Below are positions 7,465-8,279 of a DNA stretch of 8,279 nucleotides, piece after piece. This stretch comes from JALZUE01 sp051251725 (GTDB lineage Bacteria > Pseudomonadota > Gammaproteobacteria > Enterobacterales > Alteromonadaceae): positions 1 through 8,279 of the forward strand of contig JBPOFN010000078.1 of NCBI GenBank assembly GCA_051251725.1, given 5' to 3'. How positions within the stretch are numbered: position 1 is the first letter of the stretch; each line of letters opens with the position of its first letter. The notes under the pieces were generated by a model that searched no databases, was not told the DNA's origin, and saw nothing but the letters and a program-made list of their open reading frames with translations. The translations under genes and the position numbers were made by a program.

Positions 7465-7488
7465 ACTTAATAAGCATCTTTACTAATG

Positions 7489-7513
7489 TTAGCTGTGATT
7501 AATAAATAGCTAA
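7489..7513. promoter_or_regulatory. Candidate operator dyad upstream of the export operon
   Basis: A perfect 6-bp dyad, TTAGCT and AGCTAA separated by 13 bases. It lies about 25 bases upstream of the candidate -35, the distance expected for an activator site. No known regulator motif is recognised. Confidence 0.3.
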
Positions 7514-7681
7514 TCAAAAATAGTTGGTATGGAGGACTTACAATTCATTATTATCAGCGTTATTTCCAATAAAAGTTATAGAGGATAAATATATTTCTAA
7601 AGCTGATTAGCATCAATAAATTTGAACAGGCACTGATAATAGTGATTTTTATATAAATTAAGTATGATAATCAAACATCCC

Positions 7682-7702
7682 GCCAATCAGAGCTGACTTG
7701 GC
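7682..7702 (-). repeat. Near-palindrome at the place where a further terminator would be expected
   Basis: GCCAATCAG and CTGACTTGGC are complementary except for one extra C, around a 2-base centre. One 201-bp period left of terminator A would fall at 7649-7679, only a few bases away. No T-run follows on the minus strand. It may be a decayed or replaced terminator stem, or a protein site. Confidence 0.35.
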
Positions 7703-7739
7703 TTTACCTATACTGAAAATAATGAACAGCCAGATAGCA

Positions 7740-7814
7740 GCCTAGCAATGACCTACGCTCACATGGGCTTTCCTGATATTAGTCACGCTACCATCGGCGC
7801 AATTGCGTTTAACC
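7740..7814 (-). pseudogene. 5S rRNA 3'-half-like segment, copy A
   Basis: On the minus strand this copy reads AACGCAATTGCGCCGATGG then TAGCGTG, and later CCCATGTGAGCGTAGG and TGCTAGGC. These blocks align in order with the 3' half of 5S rRNA (E. coli AACGC..GCGCCGATGGTAGTGTG..CCCATGCGAGAGTAGG..TGCCAGGC). The helix IV tip is replaced by a longer, unrelated stretch, and the 5' half of 5S is absent. Copy A keeps the canonical GATGGTAG, so it is closest to real 5S at that site. It is not a functional 5S gene. Confidence 0.75.
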
Positions 7815-7849
7815 AATATTCTTAACAATAAATTAAACAGCAAGACAGC

Positions 7850-7880
7850 AAAAAGCCCGCAACATAGTTGCGGGCTTTTG
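7850..7880. terminator. Bidirectional intrinsic terminator, copy A
   Basis: A 9-bp GC-rich stem (GCCCGCAAC/GTTGCGGGC, 7855-7875) with a 3-base loop is flanked by A-run and T-run that extend the stem. On the minus strand it ends in TTTTT, on the plus strand in TTTT, so it can stop polymerase from either side. Confidence 0.92.
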
Positions 7881-7882
7881 AC

Positions 7883-7930
7883 GTGCACGGATGCACTAAT
7901 GTCGTACTGCCATGGAAGGCAATGAACGAC
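7883..7930 (-). repeat. Paired hairpins upstream of terminator A
   Basis: In minus-strand RNA, 7901-7930 folds as GTCGT/ACGAC (5 bp), a small internal loop, then TGCC/GGCA with loop TTCCAT. Next, 7883-7896 folds as GTGCA/TGCAC around loop TCCG. The sequence is identical in the next unit at 8084-8131. These could be processing signals or part of a structured RNA tail; no known family is recognised. Confidence 0.55.
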
Positions 7931-7940
7931 CTAATTAGAA

Positions 7941-8015
7941 GCCTAGTGATGACCTACGCTCACATGGGCTTTCCTGATATTAGTCACACTAGCATCGGCG
8001 CAATTGCGTTTTACT
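7941..8015 (-). pseudogene. 5S rRNA 3'-half-like segment, copy B
   Basis: Same arrangement as copy A. On the minus strand it begins AGTAAAACGC, close to AGTGAAACGC of real 5S, and has GATGCTAG for GATGGTAG. Its internal stem CTAGTG-TGAC / GTCA-T-CACTAG is fully Watson-Crick apart from one bulged T. The 5' half of 5S is absent. Confidence 0.75.
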
Positions 8016-8050
8016 GATATTCCTAACAATAAATTAAACAGCAAGACAGC

Positions 8051-8081
8051 AAAAAGCCCGCAACATAGTTGCGGGCTTTTG
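8051..8081. terminator. Bidirectional intrinsic terminator, copy B
   Basis: Identical to copy A over stem, loop and flanking A/T runs: stem GCCCGCAAC/GTTGCGGGC, loop of 3 bases. It follows 5S-like copy C in the direction of minus-strand transcription. Confidence 0.92.
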
Positions 8082-8083
8082 AC

Positions 8084-8131
8084 GTGCACGGATGCACTAA
8101 TGTCGTACTGCCATGGAAGGCAATGAACGAC
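8084..8131 (-). repeat. Paired hairpins upstream of terminator B
   Basis: Exact copy, 201 bases on, of the hairpin pair at 7883-7930: GTCGT/ACGAC with TGCC/GGCA inside (8102-8131), then GTGCA-TCCG-TGCAC (8084-8097). Confidence 0.55.
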
Positions 8132-8141
8132 CTAATTAGCA

Positions 8142-8216
8142 GCCTAGCGATGACTTACGCTCACATGGGCTTTTCTGATATTAGTCACACTAGCATCGGC
8201 GCAATTGCGTTTTACT
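8142..8216 (-). pseudogene. 5S rRNA 3'-half-like segment, copy C
   Basis: Differs from copy B at three positions. Two fall in or next to the internal stem and keep it paired in minus-strand RNA (T-A becomes T-G; T-G becomes T-A); the third is in the loop. The 5' half of 5S is absent here as well. Confidence 0.75.
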
Positions 8217-8251
8217 GATATTCCTAACAATAAATTAAACAGCAAGACAGC

Positions 8252-8279
8252 AAAAAGCCCGCAACATAGTTGCGGGCTT
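8252..8279. terminator. Bidirectional intrinsic terminator, copy C (cut by the window edge)
   Basis: Same stem and loop as the other two copies; the last bases of the right flank lie beyond 8279. In transcription order this is the first terminator, so it would be the main stop for an rRNA operon arriving from the right. Confidence 0.88.

Larger units (their letters stand above)
7411..7739. other. AT-rich intergenic region between the 201-bp array and the export operon
   Basis: No credible gene is visible in about 330 bases. It holds the candidate promoter and dyad described separately, a near-palindrome at 7682-7702, and at about 7700-7739 a diverged continuation of the 201-bp unit (shared TACTG and AATGAAC words, one-base shift). 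A 19-codon plus-strand reading frame at 7529-7588 has no support. It probably contains the left end of the decayed array and the upstream control region of the export operon. Confidence 0.6.
7740..8279 (-). repeat. Tandem repeat, 201-bp unit, 2.7 copies (5S-like + hairpins + terminator)
   Basis: Units start at 7740/7741, 7941 and 8142 and keep an exact 201-base period with no internal indels; the third is cut at 8279 after 138 bases. By eye, units B and C differ at 3 of 138 positions and units A and B at about 9 of 201, so B and C are the more recent pair. In transcription order each unit carries a 5S-rRNA-3'-half-like segment, a TGCC/GGCA hairpin nested in GTCGT/ACGAC, a GTGCA/TGCAC hairpin and a strong terminator. 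The left edge fades into decayed sequence. Its place, where E. coli has the end of rrnB before murB, suggests it is the amplified tail of an rRNA operon beyond 8279. Confidence 0.9.

Noticed and set aside
7529..7588. Plus-strand 19-codon frame beginning ATG GAG GAC
   Set aside because: Too short, no upstream Shine-Dalgarno in position, and composition matches the AT-rich spacer.
7740..7814. Functional complete 5S rRNA gene
   Set aside because: The 5' half (helix I left strand, helices II and III) is absent before AACGC in every copy, and helix IV cannot form.
7740..8279. CRISPR array
   Set aside because: The 201-bp period repeats the whole unit with no variable spacers; repeat length and content (5S-like, terminators) do not fit CRISPR.
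7740..8279. Insertion sequence or integron attC cassettes
   Set aside because: No transposase or integrase frame, no terminal inverted repeats with target duplication, and no attC R'/R'' core sites are visible; 5S similarity and terminators explain the content better.

Overview
The window reads as a chromosomal segment of an AT-rich marine gammaproteobacterium, most likely of the Alteromonadales (Colwellia/Thalassotalea-like). This is inferred from gene order, from strongly conserved tRNA, EF-Tu, MurB, BirA and CoaX sequences, and from 5S-rRNA-like segments. No species assignment is possible from the sequence alone. Every gene is on the minus strand, so transcription runs from base 8279 towards base 1.

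Layout in transcription order. (1) 8279-7740: a tandem array with an exact 201-bp period, two full units and one cut by the window edge. Each unit carries a segment resembling the 3' half of 5S rRNA, two small hairpins and a strong bidirectional intrinsic terminator. It looks like the duplicated, decayed tail of an rRNA operon whose body would lie beyond 8279. (2) 7739-7411: an AT-rich, non-coding stretch with a candidate promoter and a dyad. (3) 7410-3523: three overlapping genes of a polysaccharide export module: an outer-membrane beta-barrel protein, a short Wza-type OPX protein and a Wzc-type co-polymerase/tyrosine kinase. The order resembles vpsM-vpsN-vpsO of Vibrio cholerae. No glycosyltransferase, flippase or polymerase is present. 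(4) 3480-751: murB, birA and coaX, overlapping by 11 and 4 bases. (5) 678-1: a strong stringent-type promoter, then tRNA-Thr(UGU), tRNA-Tyr(GUA), tRNA-Gly(UCC), tRNA-Thr(GGU) and the first 58 codons of tufB, which runs off the left edge.

The backbone rrn - murB - birA - pantothenate kinase - Thr/Tyr/Gly/Thr tRNAs - tufB matches the E. coli rrnB-tufB neighbourhood. Two things differ. The kinase is the type III enzyme CoaX, co-directional with birA, where E. coli has a divergent coaA. The three-gene export module lies between the rrn tail and murB.

The most unusual feature is the 201-bp array. The 5' half of 5S is absent, and the remaining 3' half can fold on itself. Base changes between copies keep this stem in the minus-strand RNA but not in its complement. 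The export module is the second point of interest: its kinase has Glu at two positions where the family normally has Asp, and starts at TTG, and no terminator separates it from the essential genes murB and birA.
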